Assembly (NCBI GenBank): GCA_030686995.1
Contig: CM060709.1
Location: forward strand, 17,699,360 to 17,763,359
Reading direction: 5' to 3'
From: Artemisia argyi
Taxonomy: Eukaryota; Streptophyta; Magnoliopsida; Asterales; Asteraceae
Length of the DNA stretch: 64,000 bases
The stretch's first letter is position 1. Every line of letters begins with the position of its first letter. A program made the translations under genes and the position numbers. A model generated the notes under the pieces. It did not search any database, was not told the origin of the DNA, and saw only the letters and a program-made list of their open reading frames with translations. Shown here in pieces: positions 44,695 to 56,563 of the stretch.

Positions 44695-44719
44695 TCCCCG
44701 GGCTGCAGCGCCAAAAACA
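44695..44719 (-). other. Primer-binding site region (Ath-5)
   Basis: On the minus strand TGTTTTTGGCGCTGCAGCCC and GGGGAATAG follow the 5' LTR. It is the family PBS with one transition in GGCGCC. Confidence 0.65.
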
Positions 44720-44738
44720 TGATGCGTGGGAATTGCAC
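44720..44738 (-). mobile_element. Ath-5 5' LTR, U5 end fragment
   Basis: These 19 bases (TGATGCGTGGG to TTGCAC) are the outermost end of the LTR, severed by Ath-6. The TGCAC at 44734-44738 is repeated at 50976-50980. Confidence 0.85.
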
Positions 44739-46147
44739 TGATGCGTGGGAATCGCACCTTGCTTTACCTCTCGAGGGATCTCAAGAAGCTTACAACCCCC
44801 ACCAGGCAGTGTACCTGATCGTTGTAGTATAGTATAGTGACAAGTACCGGGGGATTGATCGTTCAGCTTAGGAATAGTGTCGCTAGGATTAGAAAACCTA
44901 ATTAATAGTTCTAAAGGTGAGAGATGATTATTTTGTATTTTTATATTTTTATGAAAGCAAGTAAAATCTCGGGTTTTGAAGGAGTGGGCGGAATTAGTTG
45001 CTATTCAACTAACCCAAAGCTAAGATGCAATCAAAATAAAATAATAAAAATAAAATTAAACTAAATTATACTAAAGTTGTGAGCAGTAATTGGAGAAATT
45101 GTGTTTACTTAGACTTCACTACTCCCTAGATATCTTTTACATGTTAATTACTTGTTACACTTGTATGAATGACGGATTGTATTCCTTAATACCATTCGTG
45201 GGGTGGCATACATAACTCCCCAACTCTATGAGCTCTTATCTCCTCCTACACCATGACCCAGCACAACTATAGGGATTGTAAACAGTGGCTCATGCATTAA
45301 ATACAACCAATAAAGACCTAGTACGCCTCGGTTCATGTTTCTTAAGACGTTCAAGCATGTTACCATTTGGAGATCTGCCAGTTTTCTTAAGCCTAACATA
45401 TAAATCATTCATTCAAAACAAGAATAGACAAGTAATCAACACATAATCAACATCTAGGTTTCATTAGATCTAAGCAAACACAAGAGAGATCTAGCCTAGC
45501 ATAGTAGAATTGAGACAAGAACAAGAGATAAACAACCAACACATAGACATATTGATTGAATTGAAAGTACACTTATCTCAATTACAATGCAAGGTCTCAA
45601 GGGTTTAGAACCCTTGAAAAACCTGTAAAAGAGGCACCAAAATCGTCTTTAGGGTTTCACCAAAACTTCTCTCTTTTTTTTAATGAAAAAACTAGAAAAC
45701 TATATATAGGAAAAACAGTCTGACGGCGTCAAGAGTAACTTCTGACGCCGTTACCTCGCCGCCATATACTTCCTCGGACGGCCTTGATCCACTTATGACG
45801 GCCTATGTGACGCCGTCACCACCCACGGTATATTAATTTTTCCACTTTGACGCCGTCACGAGTCCTTCTGACGCCGTCACCACCTTCGGAGTTTAATTCT
45901 TCATGTCTGACGCCGTCAAGCTGATGGTCTTGACGCCGTCACCTTGTATTTTCAGCATGCAAATTAGGTACTTAGCCGTTTTCTTCACTTTTATGCTCCA
46001 AAAACGTCCAAAATAGCTTCTTTTCCAGAATTCACTCTCCAAACACCTAAAATCACAAAAGGAACGATTTAGGGCAATATTTGATCAAATAAAGTCGGAT
46101 TCGGGCTTAAATGACCCCCTAAAAACGGATCATTTTTCGCCTCATCA
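44739..46147 (-). mobile_element. Ath-6 3' LTR
   Basis: The LTR borders the PPT-like tract at 46148-46165. It has a dense dyad region (45720-45945), with seven or more TGACGCCGTCA-type sites, and a TATA box near 45700. Confidence 0.92.
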
Positions 46148-46743
46148 TATACCCTTACACTTGAGATTTGCTTGTCCTCAAGCAAATGAGCTTTTATTCT
46201 ACTCAAAAGACAAGTTAGGGGTCATTTAACACTAATATAAAAGTAATTACAACAAATAATCGTTCCACTAAAGACCAATAGACAAGCACGGAGGTCATAC
46301 ACAAGCACCTCACAAATAGTGTTTAGATACTCACATCTCTCGGGTGTAATAAAGTAATATAACATTATGGAAATGGAAGATATCTCTCACTACCTGTCAT
46401 AGCAAAATAGATTACCATAGGCTTGGGAAAGGATCAAACCTCCACCACATGGCGTAAGCACCTAGGATAAACTATCAAAGAGGTCTTTTAAAGGGTTATA
46501 ACGTTAGGTGTAGGGATATGAATTACACGGTTTTGTTGGATAAAGGAAGTTTTACTGGTGGCGAGTTAACAATCTTAGTTAATTACATGTACAATATGGC
46601 GTTGCTAAGCCAAGACTAGACTCGACTTAAGCTAATAAATGAAAAAAATAACAAAAACATAAAATGAACATAGAATAAAAACGGGATGGTAGTCCGTATG
46701 TTTTTTTTCTTTTCTTTTCTACTTTTTTTTTTTCTTTTTCTTT

Positions 46744-46792
<49 letters not shown>

Positions 46793-48662
46793 AATACACT
46801 CTTACCCTACCATCCAAAATAATACATCATAGGGGTTTGAGTATTCCCCTTACACTTGAATCTTTACATACTTTACATTTAACTATTCTAATGACTCGAA
46901 TTAAGAAAATCAAAACACTTGGAGCACTTTTAAGATTAACGTACATATGGGGGTAATATATGATATTCTTCCCCATTACTCCATAAAATAAGTACTTACC
47001 CATGAGTCCCAATCGTCCCAAAACAATATGTACAAGGATATGACTCGACTTAGCAACCATGTAATCAATTAGAAAATTAACTTAGGGTTTAACAAATAAC
47101 AATAATGCACTAGAAATGAGCGCATACACGGAAGACTAAGGCGATTTGGGTGTACATTTAAGTGGGGTGTAACAAATTCTTCCTTTAATTAAGATGCTTA
47201 AAGTTAGAAACGAAAAGACAGGCTCGGAGGGGTGTACTAGGGGTATCGTGTACTAAAAATGAGTACAACGCTAAGGGTGTGGGAAAAATTAGTTGACTTA
47301 ACTAGCCAAGTAATATGACTTAAATGGTCAAGTAATTATAATACGGGTTTAACACAAGGGTGATCCTAATGCCTCTTATCATATAGTAAATCCTACTACA
47401 CGAATGTAGTCTCACTAGCGGTCTCGGGATGCATCACTAACGCAAGTTCTAGAATCTAAATGCTACCGGTACACTCATAAGCACCAATAATAAATGCTTT
47501 TCCTATCAAATCTAAAGGCGAACCTCACATTTTTGGGTGGAAAATTTTTCTGAATATACGGTTATGTGCTAGTCATACAATCTCCTATCCATGAGACGCT
47601 TGCTATGGCTAAAGTTTCACTCCTAAATGTTGTAAAAAATTTTAAATTTGGCGCTAAAATTACACTAACAAGTATTTCTCATAGTTTTATTACTCATCTA
47701 CTATCAAACAAAACAAACTCAAGCGAAAGTGCATATGTAAGGTATCATCTTTTTACCCTCCCCTTACACTTAAGATGAACATTGTCCCCAATGTTCAAGT
47801 AAAGAATGTAAAAGTTAAAAAAGTAAAGAGAATGAAATCAAATACTCCCCTGATTCGCTCGGTATGGATTTTAGGTTGGCCAGGTTAAATTTTCCTCCAA
47901 GAAAACGAACAACCAAAGCTTCCCTTCCAGAATATAAATCATCTTCTAGTCATACATAACCTGTAAATCCTGAGAAAACAGACAAAAACCCAAAGCATCA
48001 ACCCGAACAAAGATAACTCACAACTAGATGTAATTCCAGACTTAGGAATAAAAACAAAACAATTAAAGATATAATGCTTGTGGAATGAATGTTTGCAGAT
48101 TTCCTGGAGTTTATAAAACTTAATAATTCAACAAAAACCGTAAGACTCCGTTAGAAAAACAAAACCGGTAAAATTTCCAGATTTTTAACTCCTAACGCCG
48201 TCAAGAGTAAAACTCTGACGCCGTCAGAATGGACCTGCAGAAATTCTTATGTTAAGTTTCCGGAAAATTTCTGGAAAAACTTCGTCCTACTTCCTGGAAA
48301 ATCCTGCAAAACATCATTACGACTCGATACAAGCATTTGACTCTAACAAGTACTAATACACATGTCCATTTAATATTGTTGTGGTTCATGCTCAATTTCG
48401 TTCTTATAAATAAATTTGGATCTCCCTTACACTTATCTTTTGCAAAATACCTTTATATGCAATTAAGACGAAGTTAAAAACAAAATAAAGCATTTTCACA
48501 ATTTACTTTGAAACATGAGCCACAAACAATAAAAATAAAACATGCATACGGAAACAAATAAAATCAAACAAACAAACAAACAAACAAATAAAAACACACA
48601 AAACATGGGTTGCCTCCCAAGAAGCGCTTGTTTTTGTTCGAGTCACGAGCCTGACTCTACCC
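46148..48662 (-). other. Ath-6 3' non-coding region
   Basis: It has the family layout: T-rich microsatellite in the conserved stem (46684-46815), antisense frame 47566-47778, hairpin 47777-47796, a dyad pair near 48190-48225, and twin stem-loop 48606-48657 with GAGTCA/TGACTC. Confidence 0.65.
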
Positions 48663-49412
48663 TTATTTAATGGAAATAGGGGAGGTTCTCCCTACACTTA
48701 GGATTAAGTGTGGGTGAAAGTAGCGATACACACCCTTAGGGTGTGAATATGCCACGTGAGGTGAAGGGGGTGAGTGAATGGCTTCCTTCATCCTAAAACT
48801 ACCCGGATAATATTGGTTGATGGGTGGGTCAGTTCCTCTTTTGTCTCCTAGAAATATATCTAAGGATGGAAAGGTGTGTAAAGATTGAGGTTCCGGTTCA
48901 TCAACACTAGGAAATTCCCTAGAACTAGGAGTAAGGTTATCACTACAAGTGTTCAAACCTATATCCTTAAGTGGTGCCTGGTCCAAGGGTTCTACCTCCA
49001 TAGGAATTCCTAAAATTTCTTCTACTTCTTCCGGGTAAGTCACGGGCGGTGTGTGTGCCTCAAATGATGGTTGAGTATTTTGTGGGCTTATGTTATTTAC
49101 CTCATCATTCCACGTGTCACGATCACCTATATCCTTAGGTAGTGATAATAACAAACCTAGTGCTTCATCCAACTTATGGTTTATTGATACGGCTCTATCC
49201 ATAATTCCTTGGCAAACTAGATCGCTTTTTCTATTAGCTTCACTAAAATGAGATCCTAAACATGGAGGTTGTTCATAAGAATCTATCCTAGGTGAAGGCT
49301 CATATGATTCATAGGTGTCTCTAAATGAGGTATTTTGCACTTCTTGGTGTTCTAGCCACTCAACCATATATTGCAATCTTAGAAGTCTAAGTGAAGTGTC
49401 CATTTGAAGCAA
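48663..49412 (-). CDS. Acidic protein of unknown function (Ath-6)
   Basis: An intact frame of 249 residues begins about 130 bases after the PBS. The N-terminal 95 residues (Tyr/Glu-rich, with QPPCLGSHF) are unlike Gag. From residue about 105 it matches the second half of the Ath-4 frame (NNIS, SFEAH-PPVTYPEEVEE, DIGLNTCSDNLT, SLDI-L-DKRG-DPPIN, and the HPKGVYRYFHPHLILSVG tail). It has no CCHC knuckle, active-site motif, signal peptide or membrane segment. Preservation in two independent copies, one with very young LTRs, suggests it travels as a unit; its function is unknown. It could be a remnant of a Gag C-terminal region. Confidence 0.65.
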   Translation of the reverse strand: MLQMDTSLRLLRLQYMVEWLEHQEVQNTSFRDTYESYEPSPRIDSYEQPPCLGSHFSEANRKSDLVCQGIMDRAVSINHKLDEALGLLLSLPKDIGDRDTWNDEVNNISPQNTQPSFEAHTPPVTYPEEVEEILGIPMEVEPLDQAPLKDIGLNTCSDNLTPSSREFPSVDEPEPQSLHTFPSLDIFLGDKRGTDPPINQYYPGSFRMKEAIHSPPSPHVAYSHPKGVYRYFHPHLILSVGRTSPISIK

Positions 49413-49566
49413 ATTACAAACAAAATCACAAAGAAAAGATAGACTACGAGAAAGCTACAAAATAAAAAGAAAAAATCTCACTTGATAGGAATCTAATGAG
49501 TAGACCTAATAAAAATCAAATTCAACCTAAACAATAACTATTCCCCGGGCTGCGGCGCCAAAAACT

Positions 49567-50975
49567 TGATGCGTGGGAATCGCACCTTGCTTTACCTCTC
49601 GAGGGATCTCGAGAAGCTTACAACCCCCACCAGGCAGTGTACCTGATCGTTGTAGTATAGTATAGTGACAAGTACCGGGGGATTGATCGTTCAGCTTAGG
49701 AATAGTGTCGCTAGGATTAGAAAACCTAATTAATAGTTCTAAAGGTGAGAGATGATTATTTTGTATTTTTATATTTTTATGAAAGCAAGTAAAATCTCGG
49801 GTTTTGAAGGAGTGGGCGGAATTAGTTGCTATTCAACTAACCCAAAGCTAAGATGCAATCAAAATAAAATAATAAAAATAAAATTAAACTAAATTATACT
49901 AAAGTTGTGAGCAGTAATTGGAGAAATTGTGTTTACTTAGACTTCACTACTCCCTAGATATCTTTTACATGTTAATTACTTGTTACACTTGTATGAATGA
50001 CGGATTGTATTCCTTAATACCATTCGTGGGGTGGCATACATAACTCCCCAACTCTATGAGCTCTTATCTCCTCCTACACCATGACCCAGCACAACTATAG
50101 GGATTGTAAACAGTGGCTCATGCATTAAATACAACCAATAAAGACCTAGTACGCCTCGGTTCATGTTTCTTAAGACGTTCAAGCATGTTACCATTTGGAG
50201 ATCTGCCAGTTTTCTTAAGCCTAACATATAAATCATTCATTCAAAACAAGAATAGACAAGTGATCAACACATAATCAACATCTAGGTTTCATTAGATCTA
50301 AGCAAACACAAGAGAGATCTAGCCTAGCATAGTAGAATTGAGACAAGAACAAGAGATAAACAACCAACACATAGACATATTGATTGAATTGAAAGTACAC
50401 TTATCTCAATTACAATGCAAGGTTTCAAGGGTTTGGAACCCTTGAAAAACCTGTAAAAGAGGCACCAAAATCGTCTTTAGGGTTTCACCAAAACTTCTCT
50501 CTTTTTTTTAATGAAAAAACTAGAAAACTATATATAGGAAAAACAGTCTGACGGCGTCAAGAGTAACTTCTGACGCCGTCACCTCGCCGCCATATACTTC
50601 CTCGGACGGCCTTGATCCACTTATGACGGCCTATGTGACGCCGTCACCACCCACGGTATATTAATTTTGCCACTTTGACGCCGTCACGAGTCCTTCTGAC
50701 GCCGTCACCACCTTCGGAGTTTAATTCTTCATGTCTGACGCCGTCAAGCTGATGGTCTTGACGCCGTCACCTTGTATTTTCAGCATGCAAATTAGGTACT
50801 TAGCCGTTTTCTTCACTTTTATGCTCCAAAAATGTCCAAAATAGCTTCTTTTCCAGAATTCACTCTCCAAACACCTAAAATCACAAAAGGAACGATTTAG
50901 GGCAATATTTGATCAAATAAAGTCGGATTCGGGCTTAAATGACCCCCTAAAAACGGATCATTTTTCGCCTCATCA
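49567..50975 (-). mobile_element. Ath-6 5' LTR
   Basis: It is nearly identical to 44739-46147. Adjacent to its left end lies the PBS GGCGCCGCAGCCCGGGGAA (minus strand), with the GGCGCC core intact. Confidence 0.92.
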
Positions 50976-52384
50976 TGCACCAGGCTTTACCTCTCGAGGG
51001 ATCTCGAGAAGCTTACAACCCCCACCAGGCAGTGTACCTGATCGATGTAGTATAGTATAATGACAAGTACCGGGGGATTGATCGTTCAGCTAGGAATAGT
51101 GTCGCTAGGATTAGAAAACCTAAAGACTAGGTCTAGAGATGAGGGATGATTCTTTTTGTATTTTTTTCATTTTTATAAAAGCAATTAAAAATCTCGGTTT
51201 TGAAGGAGTTGGGCGGAATTAGTTGCTAGTCAACTAACCCAATTACTAAAATGCAATCAAAATAAAATACTAGAAATGAAAATAAAACTAAATTAACTAG
51301 AGTTGTGAGCAATATATGGGAGAATTGTGTTTACTTAGATTTCACTACTCCCTAAATATCTTTTACAGGTTAATTACTTGTTACAGTTGCGTGGATGACG
51401 GATTGTATTCCTTAATACCATTCATGGGGTGGCGTACTTACTTCCCCAATCCTATAAGCGCCTACTTCACTCCTATGTCGAGCCGGCTAAGAAGCTCCTA
51501 ACATGGGATCACTAGAATTTGCTCATGCATTAAATACAACCAATAAAACCTAGTACACATCGGTTCATGTTTCTTAAGACGTTCAAGCATGTTACACAAT
51601 AGAGATCTGCCAGTTTTCTTAAGCCTAACATTGAAATCAATAATCCAATACAACTATAAACAAGTAATCAACATATAATTAACATCTAGGTTTCATTACA
51701 TCTAAGCAAACACATGATAGATCTAGCCTAGCATGTTAAAATTAAGACAAGCATAAGATATATATTCAAACAACACATAAACATATTGAATGAATTAAAA
51801 GAAGACTTATCTCAATTGAACATGAAAGGATTCAAGGGGTGAAAACCCTTGAAAACACTGTAAAATACGACCTAGGGTTTACAAAGTTCGGCCCTAGTAT
51901 TCTCCACACAAGTTCCACTTTTATGAATGAAAAAGAGAAAAGTATATATAGATTCTGATAGGTGACGGCGTCAAGAACAAATTTCTGACGCCGTCATCTC
52001 GCCGCCAAATAATTTCTCGGACTGCCTAGATCTGGGTTTGACGCCGTCATGTGTATTCCAATTGCAGGCCGTCACAACATTAACTCTTGACGCCCTTCTT
52101 GTGACGCCTTCAGGTTTTCACTGGGTCGTCACGGATTTTACTCCTGACGCTGTCACGTTTTTCTTCTTGACGCCATCAGGTACTGTTCTCAGCATGGAAA
52201 ATTAAGTCTTTGCCGTTTTCTTCACTTTTATGCTCCAAAAACGTCCAAAATGCTTCCTTTTCCAGAATTCACTCCCAAAGTACCTAAAATCACAAAAGGA
52301 ACGATTTAGGGCAATATTTGATCAAATAAATTCAATTTCGGGCTTAAATGACCCCCTAAAATTGGTTCATTTTTCGCCTCATCA
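50976..52384 (-). mobile_element. Ath-5 5' LTR, main part
   Basis: It continues from the TGCAC duplication to GCCTCATCA and is closely similar to 36926-38345. The two Ath-5 LTRs differ at more positions than the Ath-6 pair, consistent with Ath-5 being older than the element nested in it. Confidence 0.88.
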
Positions 52385-54391
52385 ATTTTCTAAATATCAC
52401 TTGTGATATTCTGAATAGCACTTGTGATTTTCTTATATTTTCATCCGTTTTCATACGTATTAGTCCATTTTTTTACGTTTTCGTCCATTTTTATACGTTT
52501 CTGAATATCACAATTGATATTCAGAATATCACTTGTGTTTTTCTGAATATTAATGTGATATTCTAAATATCACTTGTGATTTTCTGAATATCTAATACTT
52601 GTGATTTTCTGAATATCACTTGTGATTTTCATGTTACAAAACATTTGTTGAAAATCACTTGTCAAATTCAGAAAATCACTTATGATATTCAGAATATCAC
52701 TTGTGATACTTTGAATATCACAGAATATTAGTTATAATATCCAGAATATCATTTGTGGTACTCATAGTATTACTTGTGATATTTTGCATATAATAGAAAA
52801 TCACTTGTATTATTCAGAATATCACCTGTGATATTCAGAATATCACCTGTGATATTCAGAATATCACCTGTGATATTCAGAATATCACCTGTGATATTCT
52901 GAATATCACAGAATATCTCTTGGGATATTCAGAATATAACTGTTGATATTTAGAATATCACAGAATATCACTTGTGATTTTCTAAATATCACTTGTGATA
53001 TTCTGAATAGCACTTTTGATTTTCTTATGTTTTCATCCATTTTCATACGTATTAGTCCATTTTTTTTTACGTTTTTGTCCATTTTTATATGTTTCTGAAT
53101 ACCACAATTGATATTCAGAATATCACTTGTGTTTTTCTGAATATTAATGTGATATTCTAAATATCACTTGTGATTTTCTAAATATCTATCACTTGTGATT
53201 TTCTGAATATCACTTGTGATTTTCATGTTACAAAAAAATTGTTGAAAATCACTTGTCAAATTCAGAAAATCAGTTATGATATTCAGAATATCACTTGTGA
53301 TACTTGGAATATCACAGAATATTAGTTATAATATCCAGAATATCATTTGTGGTACTCATACTATCACTTGTGATATTCTACATATCATAGAAAATCACTT
53401 GTGATATTTTGAATATCATAGAATATCACTTGTTATATTCAGAATATAACTTGTGATATTTAGAATATCACTAGTGATATTTAGAAACATATAAAAACGT
53501 CTGAAAAATGCCAAAGCATTTAAAAATGGACGAAAACGAATAAAAAAACGGATGAAAACATAAGAAAACAAATAAAAATGTATGAAAACGGAAGAAAACG
53601 TATGAAAGTGTAAAAACATGTATGAAAAGGACAAAAACGTTTGTAAAATGGACGAAATTGTATGAAAATGAATGAAAACATAAGAAAATGGACGAATATG
53701 TATGAAAACGGACGAAAACGTATGAAAGCGTAAAAACACGTCTGAAAACGGACAAAGGCGTATGAAAACGGATGAAAACATACTAAAACGAACGAAAACG
53801 TAAGAAAACCGATGAAAACGTATGAAAACGAACGAAAATGTAAGAAAACATATGAAAACGTATCAAAACAGACGTTAACGGGCGAAAACATAAGAAAGCG
53901 GACGAAAACGTTTGAAAACGCATAAAATGTATGAAAACGGACGAAACGTAAGAAAACGGGCGAAAACGTACGAAAACAAATAAAAACGAACGAAAACTTA
54001 TAAAAACAGACGAAAATAAATGAACGCGAAAAAAAAATGTTTATTAGAAAAAAAAAATATGAATTAGAATAAAAAAAGAAAAAAAGATAAAAGATAAAAG
54101 AAAAAAGAAAAAAAAAGAAACGTGGAAAAAAAGACACAAAAAAAAGAAACAAAAAAAAAAGAAAAAGAAACAAAAAAACCAATGAAGCGTGAAAAAAAAT
54201 GACAAAAAAAAAGAAAGAAAAAAAAAGGAAAGAAAAAAAAATGAATAATAAAAAAGATAAAAAGACAAAGAAAAAAGGGGAAAAAACATGGACTTATGTT
54301 TCTCCATTTAATCTTAGGTTAATCCCCACCATTAGATCAAACTAGATGGATGGTAGAGATTTGTCCATTGGTATGCACCAAAATAAGAGTA
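52385..54391. repeat. Right arm of the foldback element
   Basis: Palindromic units with TT spacer (CACTTGTG) fill 52385-53485, including a direct duplication of about 0.6 kb (near 52400-52760 and 52985-53370). Next come the 10-bp array in reverse (AAAACGTATG-type, 53486-54015), an A-rich tract (54016-54280) and the inverted terminus (54280-54391). A perfect tandem of ACCTGTGATATTCAGAATATC units lies near 52800-52900. Confidence 0.85.
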
Positions 54392-54394
54392 TGT

Positions 54395-55899
54395 TGTGGA
54401 AAACTAGAAGGGGGGGGGGTTGAATAGTTTTACGTCTTTTTAATTTTTGTAAAACTTGGTTTCAAAATATTAATACGAGTTTATTCAATTGTTTGTTTGA
54501 AAAAGCCTTTAATTAGAGTTAAGTACAGAAACAACTATATGATCTATTATATGTGAATTCTTTTAGGTTTGTTATAAAGACTTTGTTTTTGAAAACTTAG
54601 TATAGTTTTAAAACCTTGTTTACTTTTAAAACTTTGATTCGATCTTATGTGAACTCAAATCTTGAACAATATGAACAACAATATCTAAGTATAAGAAATA
54701 GTAAAGATGTAAGCTAAGTATGTAAGATCAACACATGCACAATATAAACAATTATAGCTATGTACGAGATGTAAATAAGTAAGCTAAGTAAAGGAAAGAT
54801 CTAACCGCGAGACAAAGGATTTATAGTGGTTCGGCTACAAGGACACCTTTCTTGTTCCTACTCCACTCCCCGAGTCACATACTCGAGAGTTTTCTTCACT
54901 TTGTCAACAAGCTCCCTTATGGCGGAGAAAACCTTACACACCAATATACACACCACAACTTCGTCACAACTTATTCACACCTTCTACACAACTTCTTCAC
55001 ACCTAGTCACTACTTAATCACAACACTACTTCTTCACACCTATCTATCTTCACAACTATCAATTTCACAACAATCTTCTTCACAACTATCTACTACACAA
55101 TCTCTCTATCTACACACCTTGCTAATCTATCTTCTATCAAGTATTCACAACTAGTTACACAAACAAAAAGATATAATTGATGATGCTCTAACAACTTGGA
55201 TGTGGAGGTCACAACAAGTTGTAATACTTCTTCTCTTGGTAGATTGAAGTATTCTTCTCTTGCACTTTGGATGAGGATGGATGAGAATGGATTGAATCAC
55301 TTGAAACAAGGATTAGTAATCTAATGATCAAAGGGTTTTGGAAGATGTTTAGAGAGTTTTAGATCTGAAATTTTCGTGCAAAAGGTGGGGAAAAATTCCA
55401 AATTTAAGGTGGTATTTATAGGAGAAAAATTCTGACAGATTCTGACACAGGAGCCTGGCCGGTCCCCTTAATTTTAAGGGGACCGCCCCTTATAATTAAG
55501 GGGGCCGCCCAGCTGTAACGGCCAGAAAATCTATCATTTAGTGGGGAAAGTTTATTTGGTGAAAAACTAACTGATTTTGGTTAAAAATTTGAATTCATAT
55601 ATTTAGTATGATTAAAACATTTTTCTTTATTACCAAAAGTGTTTTTCAAAAATATATAATATGTTTATATAATTAAATAAACTTTGTAATAATTAATTAA
55701 ATACCTCTTTGATCATGAGATGTATTAAGCACTTGTTTATTCATACATTAAGTGGTTAAGTTGGATATATTGATATAAACTAGCTTAATACTTGTTTACG
55801 TAGTAATCTTACGTTTGATGATTTTACATTTTGTGATCATCAAAACATAGAGATATCGAAAAATATAAATTACATTTTTATGCATTATTTATGTCAACA
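54395..55899 (-). mobile_element. Copia 3' LTR
   Basis: It contains a perfect 11-bp-arm palindrome, GGTCCCCTTAA with its inverse, near 55464-55487. Short open frames on the plus strand (Thr/Ser/His-rich, 54826-55154) recur in the other LTR and are not genes. Confidence 0.9.
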
Positions 55900-56065
55900 A
55901 TCTCCCCCTTTTTGATGATTACAAAATATAAACTCATTAAGCGGAAAATTAGTATATATACAAGTATTATTGTGAGTTTATATCAATTCTCCCCCTTTTT
56001 GTTAGCATCAAAAAGGTTATCCCGATATAATTGGAGCTCCCCCTTGATGTATGCTCCCCCTCGTT
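55900..56065 (-). other. Multiple polypurine-tract-like motifs (copia)
   Basis: On the minus strand AAAAAGGGGGAGA occurs next to the LTR (about 55901-55914) and again at about 55987-55999. Two more GGGGGAGC motifs lie near 56037-56046 and 56054-56062. Repeated PPTs before the 3' LTR are a described feature of Sireviruses. Confidence 0.7.
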
Positions 56066-56563
56066 CGATGGCACCAATGAATCGAGATATGGAATGCTCG
56101 CAAGAAAAATAGTAGAAGCATAAGCATATATAGAAGAATATGCAATATACAAATAACAAGCATAGCAAACAAAATTAAGGATGCATAACAATTAATTCAA
56201 AGTGATTATGTTAAAGATCCTAATTTGCCAAAGAGAGCCATCGGACTTGCTTGTAACAAAAGGTTGGTTGATTCGTATTTGAAAGTGAAAATCATAAGCA
56301 TATAGTATGCTTAGATGGTTGATGATGGAGTGTTTGGAATGAAGATGGTTGAGTTATGGTAAGGTTGTTGGATTAATGGAGGTATATGTTTGGGTCATGA
56401 ATGTTGGAGAGTTTGGTGGTGGAGAGTTTGTAGCGGAAGAGGTTGATTAAGGTTTTGGATGTTGTTCAAGTGAGGGTATCGGATGTGATCTAGTGAGAAG
56501 ATATTCAATCCAAGTGAAGTGTTCATTGAATGCAATGGTTTTTAGGAGAAAGATGCAACAAGG

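Larger units (their letters stand above)
44739..50975 (-). mobile_element. Ath-6: complete young Athila-like element, non-autonomous
   Basis: Two LTRs of equal length (44739-46147 and 49567-50975, each 1409 bp) differ at about six positions by eye. They are flanked by the target duplication TGCAC (44734-44738 and 50976-50980). The internal part holds a PBS (about 49545-49566), one intact frame of 249 residues, and the shared 3' region. Neither a Gag capsid domain nor RT is present. It is the most recent insertion in this window by LTR similarity, which implies trans-mobilisation. Confidence 0.93.
36926..52384 (-). mobile_element. Ath-5: Athila-like element inserted in the foldback array
   Basis: The 3' LTR is 36926-38345. 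The 5' LTR is 44720-44738 plus 50981-52384 (50976-50980 being the second TSD copy), split by Ath-6. The target duplication ATTTT is at 36921-36925 and 52385-52389. The internal region carries a Gag plus retropepsin-like frame broken by three stops and by a solo LTR, then the shared 3' region. No RT is present. Confidence 0.9.
30603..54391. mobile_element. Foldback-like element with 10-bp and palindromic repeats, split by later insertions
   Basis: The left end (30603 on: ATTTTGGTGCATACCAA, then CTAATGGTGGGGATTAACC and TAAGTCCATGTTTTT) returns as its inverse at 54290-54391. Inside each end is a pyrimidine- or purine-rich tract, then arrays of a 10-bp unit (GTTTTCATCC-like), then arrays of GAATATCAC-AA-GTGATATTC. 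Repeat orientation is reversed in the right arm (52385-54290). Without Ath-5 and Cassandra the element is about 7 kb. No transposase is seen. The design recalls Drosophila Foldback elements, whose arms contain 10-bp modules. The target duplication is not resolved because the right flank is occupied by the copia insertion. Confidence 0.7.

Noticed and set aside
52385..53485. CRISPR-like array of short repeats
   Set aside because: Units are contiguous palindromes without unique spacers, in a plant genome, and are part of a foldback arm.
54826..55154. Ser/Thr/His-rich frames repeated at 61155-61384
   Set aside because: They are inside the copia LTR and arise from CACAACT-type simple repeats.
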